Positions 57,801 to 64,000 of a DNA stretch of 64,000 nt are shown piece by piece. The stretch comes from Pratylenchus scribneri (taxonomy: Eukaryota > Nematoda > Chromadorea > Rhabditida > Pratylenchidae). The stretch's first letter is position 1; every line of letters starts with the position of its first letter. The stretch is from NCBI GenBank assembly GCA_030063045.1, contig JAQSEB010000181.1, positions 496,001 through 560,000 of the forward strand. The letters run 5' to 3'. The notes under the pieces are model-generated. The model was not told where the DNA came from, ran no database searches, and saw nothing but the letters and a program-made list of their open reading frames with translations. The translations under genes and the position numbers were made by a program.

Positions 57801-60325
57801 CAATAGTCTTTGCACTACGCGAATTTCGCGCTTTCATCTACCAATCCGAAGTCATTCTCCATACTGATCATAAGCCACTCACTTATTTAATGAAAAAAGC
57901 AGACTCTGCTCCCAACCTCGGACGATGGCTCATTGAACTCCAAAATTACAACATTAAAATAGTCCACATCAAAGGGAATGAAAATAGCCTCGCAGATGCT
58001 CTCTCCCGAGCTGCGGAAGACTTACCTGAAAAGGAAGTCAAAAACCTTTCAGAATTGGAAGACATTGCCGAATTTCCCATTTGCTTGGCAATCAACCTCG
58101 ATTCCAGAATCGTTCAGGACCCATTCATCAATGCAATCACAATTAGGGGAGCAGATGGGAAGCCATTCTCAGCTAACATTCAAAAAGAATTACAAGAAGA
58201 CCCGGAAGCAAAATCCTTTCTAGAATACTTGCAAAACGGTACAATCCCAGATCTATCAGAGCAAGACCTGGAAATTTTTATGGCCAAAACCCTGAATCTA
58301 AAAGCAGATGCAGGAATTCTTTACTTCCAACCCCCCAATCACGTTCCAAAAATTTACATTCCAATATCCCTCAGACTTTTGGTCTTTGAAGCAATGCACA
58401 CTTCCCCATTAGCTGGTGGACACATGTCCTTGAAGAAAACTTTCAACAAAATGCGAAAATTTTATTGGCCAAAAATGCACTGCGACATTCAAACATGGAC
58501 AAGGCAATGCGTAACCTGCCAGCTCAGGCAAAGCCCAACGCCAGCTTATCGCTCGGAAATGATGTCAGTTCCCGTCAACACAATCTTCGCCAAATTAGGT
58601 CTAGATTTAACCGGTCCCTTCCCAGTTAGCCAAAAAGGAAATAAATACATCCTCAACATAATTTGCTGGTTTTCAAAATACGTGATTAGCGTCCCTGTCT
58701 CGGACGCTAAATCGCTCACAATCGCCCGCGCACTTCTACACAACGTTTACTTAAAATTTGGCGGATGCACCCATCTCATTTCAGACAATGCGAGCACTTT
58801 CACCTCAGAATTTTTCCGCACCTTCTGTAAACTCCTCTATGTCAACAAATCATTCTCCACTCCCCATTATTCGCGCGGTAATGGCATAACCGAACGAACA
58901 TTCCGCACCTTTCACTCAATTCTCTCCAAATATCTCGATCCCAGGGAACATGACTTTGAAGACATGCTTGACTGCGCAAATTTCGCCTATAACACTTCCA
59001 TGCATGAATCCACACAAGAATCCCCCTATTTCTTAATGTTCGGACGCGATCCCATTTTCAATATTGAGCATATTCTTGACCCAAGAATGAAAATCCCATT
59101 ATCTTACCCGGACATGGAATTCAAAGGAAAGTTGGTTATTTGCCTCAGGAAGGCATGGAAAGCGGCGGCAGAAGCCATTAAAAGCGCGCAAGAGCGAATG
59201 AAGCTGCAATACGACAAAAACGTGCGCTCAATCGACATTTCACCCGGTGACAAAGTTCTCCTCAAAAATTTCATCACCGTCCCTGGCTCTGCCAAAAAAT
59301 GGCGATCCCCCTGGCGAGGCGTCTTTAGGGTGATTGAAAAAGACAACCAACATTTGACAATTGTCAGTTGTGCGAGTCCACAATCCAACCCTTTCAGAGT
59401 TCACATCAATCAGGTCAAAAAGTTCCATGAACCATGCGTGCCAGCAATAACCTCTGAAAAGCTTTCCGAGGAAGAAAGAATTGCGCTAGCCGAAATTGAA
59501 GCGGAAGAATTGCTCGATTATCCTGGACACAGCCATCAAGTTCCCGAAAATGAGGAAAATGCCAAAGTTGACTTCCAACAACCAAGCAATGATGAACCAG
59601 AAGCGGAAAAGCCAACTCAGCGCTATAATTTGCGAAACAGAGCCCCAAAACTGCGCGCAGTAACATTTCTAGCCATTCTTGCCACTCTGATCAGCCCCAC
59701 ACTGGCCTCAGATGAACAATTGTCTTTCCAATACATTATCTTTGAGCTCATTTTCGGCATTTTAGGCGGTTTCCTTTTTGTGCTAACGCTTTTAAGCTTC
59801 GAAAATCATGTAGAAGACGCGCAACCAAACCCTCAACCTAATCCAAACCAAACCGAATTGCAAATCTTCCCAAACCCTCCGAATCTGCAGCGCAATCCAA
59901 GTCAAAACATTCCCAAATGCGGATTTTGCGGATTTAGTTACCACGAGCGGAAAGAGTGCATTCATCGGAAATTGGAAATTAAAAGAGGGTTGCGAAACCA
60001 AAATTTCCCCCAAGGACATGATGAAAATGTGGTAACCAACATTGCAAATTCCTATGGCCAAAGAATTGATGAATTGGGGAGCGAACGCGGGAAAAAGTTC
60101 TACTCAATTAGGAAGTCCCTGCGGCCAGTCCAATTTGACTATTACTGCATTTACATTCCCGAAAGAAACTCCTTCAAAATTAGGGACATTTTTAATTTTG
60201 GCTGGCGAGATGCGCACATTGTTGAGGAGACCGCAGTCGACATCATTTTTGATATGCGCCCGAAACATGACCCTGAGAACAAGAATTTTGCCCCCTCCTA
60301 TTTTTTGATGCTAACGCGTGCTTAA
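51869..60325 (+). CDS. Gag-Env-Pro-Pol polyprotein of about 2,818 residues
   Basis: One frame without stops. I start at the first ATG (51869); the frame is open a little further left. Gag capsid-like region about residues 170-350 (SFSSWSNKFRDYVEAMGSKW). Asn/Gln-rich basic stretch with CX2CX4HX4C knuckle near 403. Envelope-like segment 552-1112. Two retropepsin domains (IDTGSTNT near 1207, LDTGASLS near 1345). Reverse transcriptase 1640-1860 (SSLDLSSGYFQIKL, MPFGLKNATSAF, FVDDSLVY). RNase H from FTDASLVGQGGA (about 1930). Integrase zinc finger and DD35E core 2175-2340 (GLDLTG, SDNAS, GITERTF). C-terminal domain with GDKVLLKNF and SPWRGVFRVIEK. Then two hydrophobic segments 2594-2645 and a second CX2CX4HX4C. 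Catalytic residues are all present and no frame break is visible, so the copy looks intact and young. Motor order gag-env-pol is unusual; normally env follows pol. Confidence 0.92.
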   Translation: MSSSSAAEEVGTKIFQSYDGVTKILPIDLKNFETAVNRSLRNIHREVVKNAKAIATLASDTNMGFDTIKAKFDSVLSDLPQNSNQAANFDPQNSAMSSFNPNFQQPFFANPPYPPPFNHKPPPKSASRQNSPIRTANFDDDEVFDDANDDGEAGENGKFILALTSEGLGTFSSVSSQSFSSWSNKFRDYVEAMGSKWSEAEKLGRLKLMLEGHPRQILEELEVAKKATLELALTNLVAAIDSPQKRDLARATLSACKHESGETVSQLIEKLTPLVESAYSTLTPQERRQRLCEVLLDKLDPEISFLVKLTGAHADLESARNKALEVESMLALKRNDRQLWAMNGTGTSKPQQNSQGKFNSFIPNNQPQNNFNQRNADRNTFSRNQQNNRNQNNQGQFNKNNDFCTHCKRSGHSNSRCRFLNNPNFTPISNQRPNNRNPNFQNRGNNSNRGYHQNRGGNYQNRNSNNQNRNPQYNPQNQINALDIQQISELVRQQIISDMNSKPGEINSISKPLPENEEKSKIPEPAKIEHKPVENPPDPKMIKSWELPSSIGPQLFLFTLLALSFAPAFAQINPPHPIICQQHVQGTYWKIPSAMQGPKIQTPILSDPIPQTIKIYKPNQVDAIQDAWACRIIKQSLREYTNPFDDQIKERFQPEQMDVTQQECIHMISQKRCRIDTLTQENELWHTNKQLIPAKRLPIVGWTWKTWSVENCFLFKTTIIINHEDLTFVSPAGDTSRCKYSQKFCKFPDKTTLVWKQNKNELCKYKSLGKLQGHSIQSAWISDESEIALSLPKIPQIISDCNRTLLLTEQEFAIEYVTYNETQRRRSKRAIQKAKNSFQDAVVFESELVARLTYLDQTIKKSISSTLTHALSSICRAFDETKHYAMVSIMSNPTMLARAIFQNPILTAKQVTTDTIQIWPCAKLESKHYHWKATQGECFEYLPIQIQTSSGPQFAFIDPLTMMVSSSSKKSPFCKTAIEINNSLIEVDQLTGKITPIKPSFMKINPINPLNLGELKPHAFHAIALSNFTDIITHSLIASQSKFSEISYKIESFGDDMHVTSSLSQEWEQAKSEILKEIFGFDLMDVWRIIITILCALLSIDLSLRIYISIQRRIHKSKEITINLNRKPSIKFANQPKEEDYEEPFTFIKGNPRAWPPSVSSPIQPNEKIVQIPRICAIESPDEWGFPRMNRASAFIQFNGIEFLTLIDTGSTNTIIDNRFVCEFTDRGYHLFPATNVISTVDGYELQMTHYLVARIEIAGLEVIQNIYFVDEFTPGVNHSAIIGSDVLINLPPITFDFRNGTMSFGINHTIEMWLSGKTHPTIAAMTPSAAIWLNVNNAELKCLLDTGASLSATSIATAKHFGWPIEEKESSACSASGHWMKIVGQSQIEIPIGKEKFKLNIELILDEHFSKSCDYQVIIGCDIMAEMPPVTFDFANENIKIGKIFFPMINSFLPNFPFKIQAIESTTLMPNSINFVKAKAKINNPTIPLLIEQQSLLLAELNIDIIPGILSKNESHFLLPLSNPCNDPKLIHKNRTLAFAYKVELENESGIYREPTPNIAAIQLDQVQQNAPNIDPAYKIDFSKCDVHGTELEKLKALCEKYDDVFSKSQFDLGCCSVAEHHIETTTENPIYNRPRRTPFKYKQELDKHMQNLVEAKIFVESDTPWVSNFVLVSKKDGGMRPCIDFIKLNEITVPDHYPLPRFETILEKIAHSHYYSSLDLSSGYFQIKLTEDASRKCGVITEDKVYQAIRMPFGLKNATSAFARMMAVVMFGLEETIVYFVDDSLVYTKEPNFDSHLESLEKVFTRFRTYNLKLNPKKCVFATKQMQFLGFKISKDGYSPSLSKIEVIAALPPPKTLKQVRRAVGMASFFRRHVPNFSSIVEPLTRLTKKETSFNWGDEQQKALDKVKEILSTEPVLAFPDYTKPFHIFTDASLVGQGGALMQKSENNLFRAICYCSRTLSASERKWPAVQVELSAIVFALREFRAFIYQSEVILHTDHKPLTYLMKKADSAPNLGRWLIELQNYNIKIVHIKGNENSLADALSRAAEDLPEKEVKNLSELEDIAEFPICLAINLDSRIVQDPFINAITIRGADGKPFSANIQKELQEDPEAKSFLEYLQNGTIPDLSEQDLEIFMAKTLNLKADAGILYFQPPNHVPKIYIPISLRLLVFEAMHTSPLAGGHMSLKKTFNKMRKFYWPKMHCDIQTWTRQCVTCQLRQSPTPAYRSEMMSVPVNTIFAKLGLDLTGPFPVSQKGNKYILNIICWFSKYVISVPVSDAKSLTIARALLHNVYLKFGGCTHLISDNASTFTSEFFRTFCKLLYVNKSFSTPHYSRGNGITERTFRTFHSILSKYLDPREHDFEDMLDCANFAYNTSMHESTQESPYFLMFGRDPIFNIEHILDPRMKIPLSYPDMEFKGKLVICLRKAWKAAAEAIKSAQERMKLQYDKNVRSIDISPGDKVLLKNFITVPGSAKKWRSPWRGVFRVIEKDNQHLTIVSCASPQSNPFRVHINQVKKFHEPCVPAITSEKLSEEERIALAEIEAEELLDYPGHSHQVPENEENAKVDFQQPSNDEPEAEKPTQRYNLRNRAPKLRAVTFLAILATLISPTLASDEQLSFQYIIFELIFGILGGFLFVLTLLSFENHVEDAQPNPQPNPNQTELQIFPNPPNLQRNPSQNIPKCGFCGFSYHERKECIHRKLEIKRGLRNQNFPQGHDENVVTNIANSYGQRIDELGSERGKKFYSIRKSLRPVQFDYYCIYIPERNSFKIRDIFNFGWRDAHIVEETAVDIIFDMRPKHDPENKNFAPSYFLMLTRA
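53524..55230 (+). other. Envelope-like glycoprotein segment inside the polyprotein
   Basis: Residues about 552-1120 have the layout of a membrane fusion protein. A signal peptide (QLFLFTLLALSFAPAFA) comes first, then a cysteine-bearing ectodomain with the sequons NRT, NET, NNS and NFT. A polybasic furin-like site RRRSKR lies near residue 822. A second ectodomain half and a transmembrane helix (VWRIIITILCALLSIDLSL) with a basic cytoplasmic end follow. Spaced Trp/Cys motifs such as TTLVWKQNKNELCKY remind me of class III (chuvirus-like) glycoproteins rather than the phlebovirus-type or errantivirus Env, but that is a weak impression. Its role for the element would be cell-to-cell or horizontal spread (inference). 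Confidence 0.7.
55430..56200 (+). other. Tandem pair of retropepsin domains
   Basis: Two consecutive aspartic-protease-like units of about 130 residues. The first has LTLIDTGSTNT and ends AIIGSDVLINLPPITFDF. The second has KCLLDTGASLSATS and ends VIIGCDIMAEMPPVTFDF. Retroelement proteases normally have one unit that dimerises; two linked units could form a pepsin-like single chain. Matching end motifs show an internal duplication. Confidence 0.85.
59640..60325 (+). other. Post-integrase membrane and zinc-knuckle tail
   Basis: After YNLRNRAPKLRAV comes a signal-like segment (TFLAILATLISPTLAS), a second hydrophobic helix (YIIFELIFGILGGFLFVLTL), a Pro/Asn-rich linker, a zinc knuckle CGFCGFSYHERKEC, and about 100 further residues (YSIRKSLRPVQFDYYCIYIP) ending LMLTRA. 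No known integrase tail looks like this. Confidence 0.7.
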
Positions 60326-60438
60326 CTCACCAATGCGCACTCCCAAAATATAAAATTTCAAACCGATATTAAAACAAAATTAAATTTAAAATTTCATTAA
60401 ATTTAATTTTCTCAATCTTACAAATCTCAGTTCCCCTA

Positions 60439-60450
60439 ATATAACTTTAG
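60439..60450 (+). promoter_or_regulatory. Possible splice acceptor directly before the helicase ATG
   Basis: ATATAACTTTAG ends exactly at the base before the ATG, in a gap of only 125 bp. Nematode trans-splice (spliced-leader) sites look like this, so the helicase message could be made by trans-splicing or by splicing from the leader. Inference from motif and position only. Confidence 0.35.
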
Positions 60451-63400
60451 ATGCAGAGCCGAAAACGACGGAATAACGAGCCAGAACAGCTGATCGAGAA
60501 CGCCGAGGCTGAGGAAATGGAAATGGACAATTCTGGTTCTGGGGATGAGGAGGCATCGGACAATTATGAGGATGAGTTGGACACAGACACAAAAAACCCT
60601 CGCACCAGCACAAAACGCGAACAACCAAAATACATGTCCGTCTGCTTCAAACAAACGGATGAGTGCCGAATTATCGCGTTGGTCTCTAACCCACTGCACT
60701 TTCCTCTAGCACACCCATTTCTAAGAGTACCAATCAGCACAAAAATCAACCTATCCCAAAAACTTTTGGTCTCAAAAGTAAAACCTTGCACCGCCTTCGT
60801 TCACGACACCCTGCACACTGAATTTGCCGCCGAAGAGATGCAAATTCTGGGAGAAGTAAAAACCCAACCATCAATGGGAATTGTCTGTAACAAAAATGAT
60901 GATTCCGTTTTAGTCCTCACCCCGGGAAATAAGCAAGGAAATTGGAGAGAAATAGATTTCCCGGTAAAACAGTGGGACATCGTGGATTGCGATGTGGTTA
61001 AACTTCCAAGCGGCATCCAGTTGGGTCCCGACTTTATACTCCCACAAAACTTCCAAGCCGGCTTCAAATTTCCACGCTCCTCTACGGGAACAGAAGTGGT
61101 CCAGAGGGTAGAACCTCTAGTGCATTCTCACAAATTTCCATGCGAGAAGGAAAGTGACGTTGAACTAGCGTGCACGTGCATTGGACTTGCGATACGCGCA
61201 TGCGCGGAAAATATCAAAAATTTGGGTTCCCAACATTCCCTATGGGCTAGCCTGACGGAGATTGAAGAAAACATTTACACCCTCACATTCTTTCCCCAAG
61301 ACTTATTCCACCTGGTCGCGTTCAAACAAATATGGCAGAAAGATTGCACGGTGGTAATAAGGGAGGAATATCGGGAGAAGGCTTGTGCCGTTGGGGTTGT
61401 CAGGAAAACGGAACATCTAGATGGCCCAAATCTCAAAATCACGATTAGCGCTAAGCCCACGGAGGGCAGGGAGTCCATCGATTTGAATGACGGAAGGGAA
61501 TACTTGCTGGAGGTCCCACTAAGCCCCAAAAAGTTGGAATTACGAGCGGAAAAATTCCTCTGGGGGTCAATTGAGTCCGCATTGAAGAATGACACCGAAC
61601 AGGCCAAAATCCTTAAAATTCTGCTGGGACTGGGAACAAATGATCCGAACACTTGGGAAGCTCCACCAATCCATTCCAAACTAAACAAAGAACAAAACAA
61701 GGTACTTTATATCCTCATTCACAAAAATGGCACAGTAACAATTATGTTGGCCCCTCCGGGGACTGGAAAAACCTATTCCCTTGGGGTAATGGCAAATGAA
61801 TTATTGGAGGACGGAGAAGTCATTTTGTGCGTGACAAATTCGAATATATCCCTCCTAAAATTGGTCGAAGATTTGTCACCCTTGGTAAAAAGTGAAACCA
61901 AACAAATGTTGGTTCAATCCGGAACGGCTCGCGAAGAGTTCAAAAGCCTCACCGAAAGGTTTTCCAAGTTCCTTCTCATCGCCCATGAAAGTGAATTGTG
62001 CGAAGAATTGAAAGGTAAGGCAAAAAGGTTGGTAAAAGCTTATAAAGGCAACATGGAAAAGAGACCAAGAGTCGCAGACGACAGGACAATTGCCCCAATA
62101 CTAAACAATAAAATGGACTTCAAGGTATATTACGCAACAACAGCAATGGCGGAGGAAATGCAAGGGGTTTTCACCAAGGTCACCACCTTAATAGTTGATG
62201 AAGCTGGTCAATGTCCCATCAATTCCATTATTCCATTAGCCGCGAACTTACCCAATCTCAAAAAACTCATAATCGCGGGGGACAAACACCAATTGGGAGT
62301 TTTTGCGGGGGACACTCCTGCTCCATTAAGCAAAGGCAACTTTGGGTTTAACTCGAGTCTGGAGTACCTCTCCAAACAAAAAGGGGTAGACCTCGTCAAG
62401 CTTAAAACTACATATAGGTCACATCCATTTATAGTAGAGTGCCTCAAACAGGCCGTTTATGGGGAAGACCTCCAAGCTGGGCTCTCTGAGGGGGAAAGAC
62501 AGGAATTCTGTAATTCCATTCCTCTACCCAACAAAAAAGTTCCAATCCTAATCATCCAAGCAAAAGGTGAGGATTTACGCGACCAGTTTTCCTTTTCCCG
62601 CCAAAATTCGCTGCACACGCAATTAACAGTGGACACACTTGACGCGCTGGCCCAACTATGCGCCCCAAATTTATCCATCATAGTAATTTGCGTTTATGCC
62701 CACCAAGCGGCGAAAATAAAAATGCGGACAAAATTCCAAGTATTCACAATCGACAGTTTCCAAGCCCAACAAAGCGACATCACCATTGTAGTCACCACCC
62801 GCTCAAAAGACATCGATACCGAGCATGCACCAGCAGTTAGTTTTGTTTGCAACCCTGAGCGCTCCGTGGTTGCACTAAGTCGCGCCAAGCATGGTCTAAT
62901 AGTAATTGGCGATTTAGACATTTTAAGGCAAGGGAAAATCTGGTCTAAATTCTTGGATCACGCACTGCTCCATACCGAAGTGGTAGGTGAAACCTATGTG
63001 CAAATGCTTCTTGCCCATGCGGATCGGGAAAGGGAGAAAAAGAAGCCAACAATTGAGGAAATAGGGGGCCCAATAGGGGAACGCTTGCGCCATCTAACAT
63101 TTTCAGAAGAGCCTCAACAATTCCAGCAACAGGTTCCATGTCAACAAATGCAAATGGCCCAACAAGCACCTCAAATGGCTGCCCCATTCATTGCTTCCGT
63201 TAATTATCCCCATTTTCCCTCCCAAAATTTCCCTCAGGTTCGGTTCCCAATGGCCCCATCCATGCCCTTGGCTCAACAGCAGCCTCAGTTCAATTTGCCC
63301 CAACACAATGTGGCCCAACAACAACAAATGTTCAATGTGCCACAGTTCAATGTGCCTCCCCAACAAATGCATGCCCAACAAATGGCACATCCTCAATGGC

Positions 63401-63606
63401 AAATGGATCCGCAATTCATCCTTTGGCGGCAACAACAACAAAACATGATCCGGCAAATGGCTCAACAGCAGCAAGCAGCACAGACTGGAATGCCCTCAAC
63501 CTCCTCAATGCCCTCAAATGCACCTCCACCATCACTGTTCGAAGTCCGTCCACGGCTTGAATTCAATGCACGGCCCAAAAAAATGAAAAATTCACATTTC
63601 CATTGA
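60451..63606 (+). CDS. UPF1-like superfamily 1 helicase, 1,051 residues, intronless
   Basis: Translocase-type RNA/DNA helicase with the SF1 motifs in order: I APPGTGKTYS (residue about 432), II VDEAGQ (582), III GDKHQLG (611), IV TYRSHP (653), V TIDSFQAQQSD (767), VI ALSRAKHGLIVIGD (808). DEAG(Q) and the DSFQAQ/QSD forms match UPF1/SMG-2-like enzymes. The N-terminus (1-60) is highly acidic and the C-terminus (from about 870) is Gln/Pro/Met-rich, including MAQQQQAAQTG. The UPF1 Cys/His zinc domain is not seen. ATG at 60451 follows ATATAACTTTAG, an acceptor-like sequence, 125 bp after the polyprotein stop. It is intronless among intron-rich host genes, so it is an element cargo gene, a retrocopy, or a transposon gene of another type. 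Confidence 0.85.
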   Translation: MQSRKRRNNEPEQLIENAEAEEMEMDNSGSGDEEASDNYEDELDTDTKNPRTSTKREQPKYMSVCFKQTDECRIIALVSNPLHFPLAHPFLRVPISTKINLSQKLLVSKVKPCTAFVHDTLHTEFAAEEMQILGEVKTQPSMGIVCNKNDDSVLVLTPGNKQGNWREIDFPVKQWDIVDCDVVKLPSGIQLGPDFILPQNFQAGFKFPRSSTGTEVVQRVEPLVHSHKFPCEKESDVELACTCIGLAIRACAENIKNLGSQHSLWASLTEIEENIYTLTFFPQDLFHLVAFKQIWQKDCTVVIREEYREKACAVGVVRKTEHLDGPNLKITISAKPTEGRESIDLNDGREYLLEVPLSPKKLELRAEKFLWGSIESALKNDTEQAKILKILLGLGTNDPNTWEAPPIHSKLNKEQNKVLYILIHKNGTVTIMLAPPGTGKTYSLGVMANELLEDGEVILCVTNSNISLLKLVEDLSPLVKSETKQMLVQSGTAREEFKSLTERFSKFLLIAHESELCEELKGKAKRLVKAYKGNMEKRPRVADDRTIAPILNNKMDFKVYYATTAMAEEMQGVFTKVTTLIVDEAGQCPINSIIPLAANLPNLKKLIIAGDKHQLGVFAGDTPAPLSKGNFGFNSSLEYLSKQKGVDLVKLKTTYRSHPFIVECLKQAVYGEDLQAGLSEGERQEFCNSIPLPNKKVPILIIQAKGEDLRDQFSFSRQNSLHTQLTVDTLDALAQLCAPNLSIIVICVYAHQAAKIKMRTKFQVFTIDSFQAQQSDITIVVTTRSKDIDTEHAPAVSFVCNPERSVVALSRAKHGLIVIGDLDILRQGKIWSKFLDHALLHTEVVGETYVQMLLAHADREREKKKPTIEEIGGPIGERLRHLTFSEEPQQFQQQVPCQQMQMAQQAPQMAAPFIASVNYPHFPSQNFPQVRFPMAPSMPLAQQQPQFNLPQHNVAQQQQMFNVPQFNVPPQQMHAQQMAHPQWQMDPQFILWRQQQQNMIRQMAQQQQAAQTGMPSTSSMPSNAPPPSLFEVRPRLEFNARPKKMKNSHFH

Positions 63607-64000
63607 TGATTGATTTCATTATTTTTGTTTTTTTTTCTTCATTTCCACAATTTTCCCCAATTCATTCATTTTAATCAATTTCTGTTCTTCATTCTCACAA
63701 TTTGATTTTCATTTCTTCGGGCGGTAGGATTTTCAAAAAACAAAAACAATTTTTCTTTTTCAAATGCGAAAAATGAAAATTAAAAATTAATTTTTAGACT
63801 AAAAGTTTAATTTTCCAAAATAAAAGGGCCAAAACATTTCCTTCCTCTAAAAAGAATGGTCTCTCATTACAAAAGTTCTTTTTTGGAATTAAAGTTGATT
63901 AATTTTTTGGCAGAATCCTTTTGGGGACCCTCATTTTCACTTTTAAGTGCCCTGAACTTTTCTTGTGTTGGGAGATTAGCAATCCATTTTCTAAATTTCC
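63607..64000. other. 3' flank of the helicase, possible LTR start beyond
   Basis: AT-rich, no gene. Short purine runs (AATAAAAGGG near 63819, AAAAAGAATGG near 63850) are weak candidates for a polypurine tract. A 3' LTR, if present, is mostly outside the window. Confidence 0.35.

Larger units (their letters stand above)
50889..63606 (+). mobile_element. Ty3/gypsy-type retroelement with env between gag and pol, plus helicase frame
   Basis: Two long intronless same-strand frames (51869-60325 and 60451-63606) separated by 125 bp, with a leader containing direct duplications. Codon use and base composition are shared by both frames and differ from the intron-rich neighbours. The pol motifs (RNase H TDAS, DD35E integrase, FVDD reverse transcriptase) place it with Ty3/gypsy. 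The limits given are those of the parts I can support. LTRs, primer-binding site and polypurine tract were not identified, so the true ends could lie left of 50,889 and beyond 64,000. Inclusion of the helicase is inference. Confidence 0.75.

Noticed and set aside
51105..63950. LTR pair suggested by TTTTGGGTACCCTCA and TTTTGGGGACCCTCA
   Set aside because: Similarity is limited to about 15 bp and does not extend on either side.

Overview
The window looks like nuclear DNA of a nematode, most likely a plant-parasitic tylenchid; a cyst nematode is my best guess. The grounds are AT-rich, repeat-filled introns with TTTCAG-type acceptors, many small exons, three GC-AG introns, several small secreted proteins, and a GBF1 gene of animal type. 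The species call is inference. All multi-exon gene models were assembled by hand from splice signals and reading-frame phase.

Layout. Positions 1-3590 are a 77-bp satellite. Positions 3798-13508 (+) carry the 3' part (11 exons) of a GBF1-type Arf guanine-nucleotide exchange factor. Positions 16640-21921 and 22700-28278 (+) are two adjacent 12-exon paralogues of an unrecognised family; the second has an internally duplicated three-exon module. Positions 30000-42681 hold mostly minus-strand small genes: a 334-residue secreted protein, a 73-residue secreted cysteine-rich (knottin-like) protein, a 93-residue RING-H2 protein and a helical orphan protein. They are interleaved with many non-autonomous DNA transposons, several with clean target-site duplications. 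Positions 43720-46238 (-) are a broken BEL/Pao retroelement. Short unrecognised minus-strand exons lie at 47297-47790.

The right third (about 50.9-63.6 kb, +) is the most remarkable part. One uninterrupted reading frame of about 2,818 codons encodes, in order, Gag with a zinc knuckle, an envelope-like glycoprotein with signal peptide, furin-like site and transmembrane anchor, two tandem retropepsin domains, reverse transcriptase, RNase H, integrase, then a second membrane segment and a second zinc knuckle. It is followed 125 bp later by an intronless 1,051-codon UPF1-like superfamily 1 helicase on the same strand. A Ty3/gypsy-type element with env between gag and protease and an associated helicase is not an arrangement I know. 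The LTRs could not be located, so the element's ends, and whether the helicase belongs to it, remain open.

The host genes seem functionally unrelated. Across the window, introns and intergenic spaces are filled by at least eight families of short inverted-repeat elements, some nested in one another.
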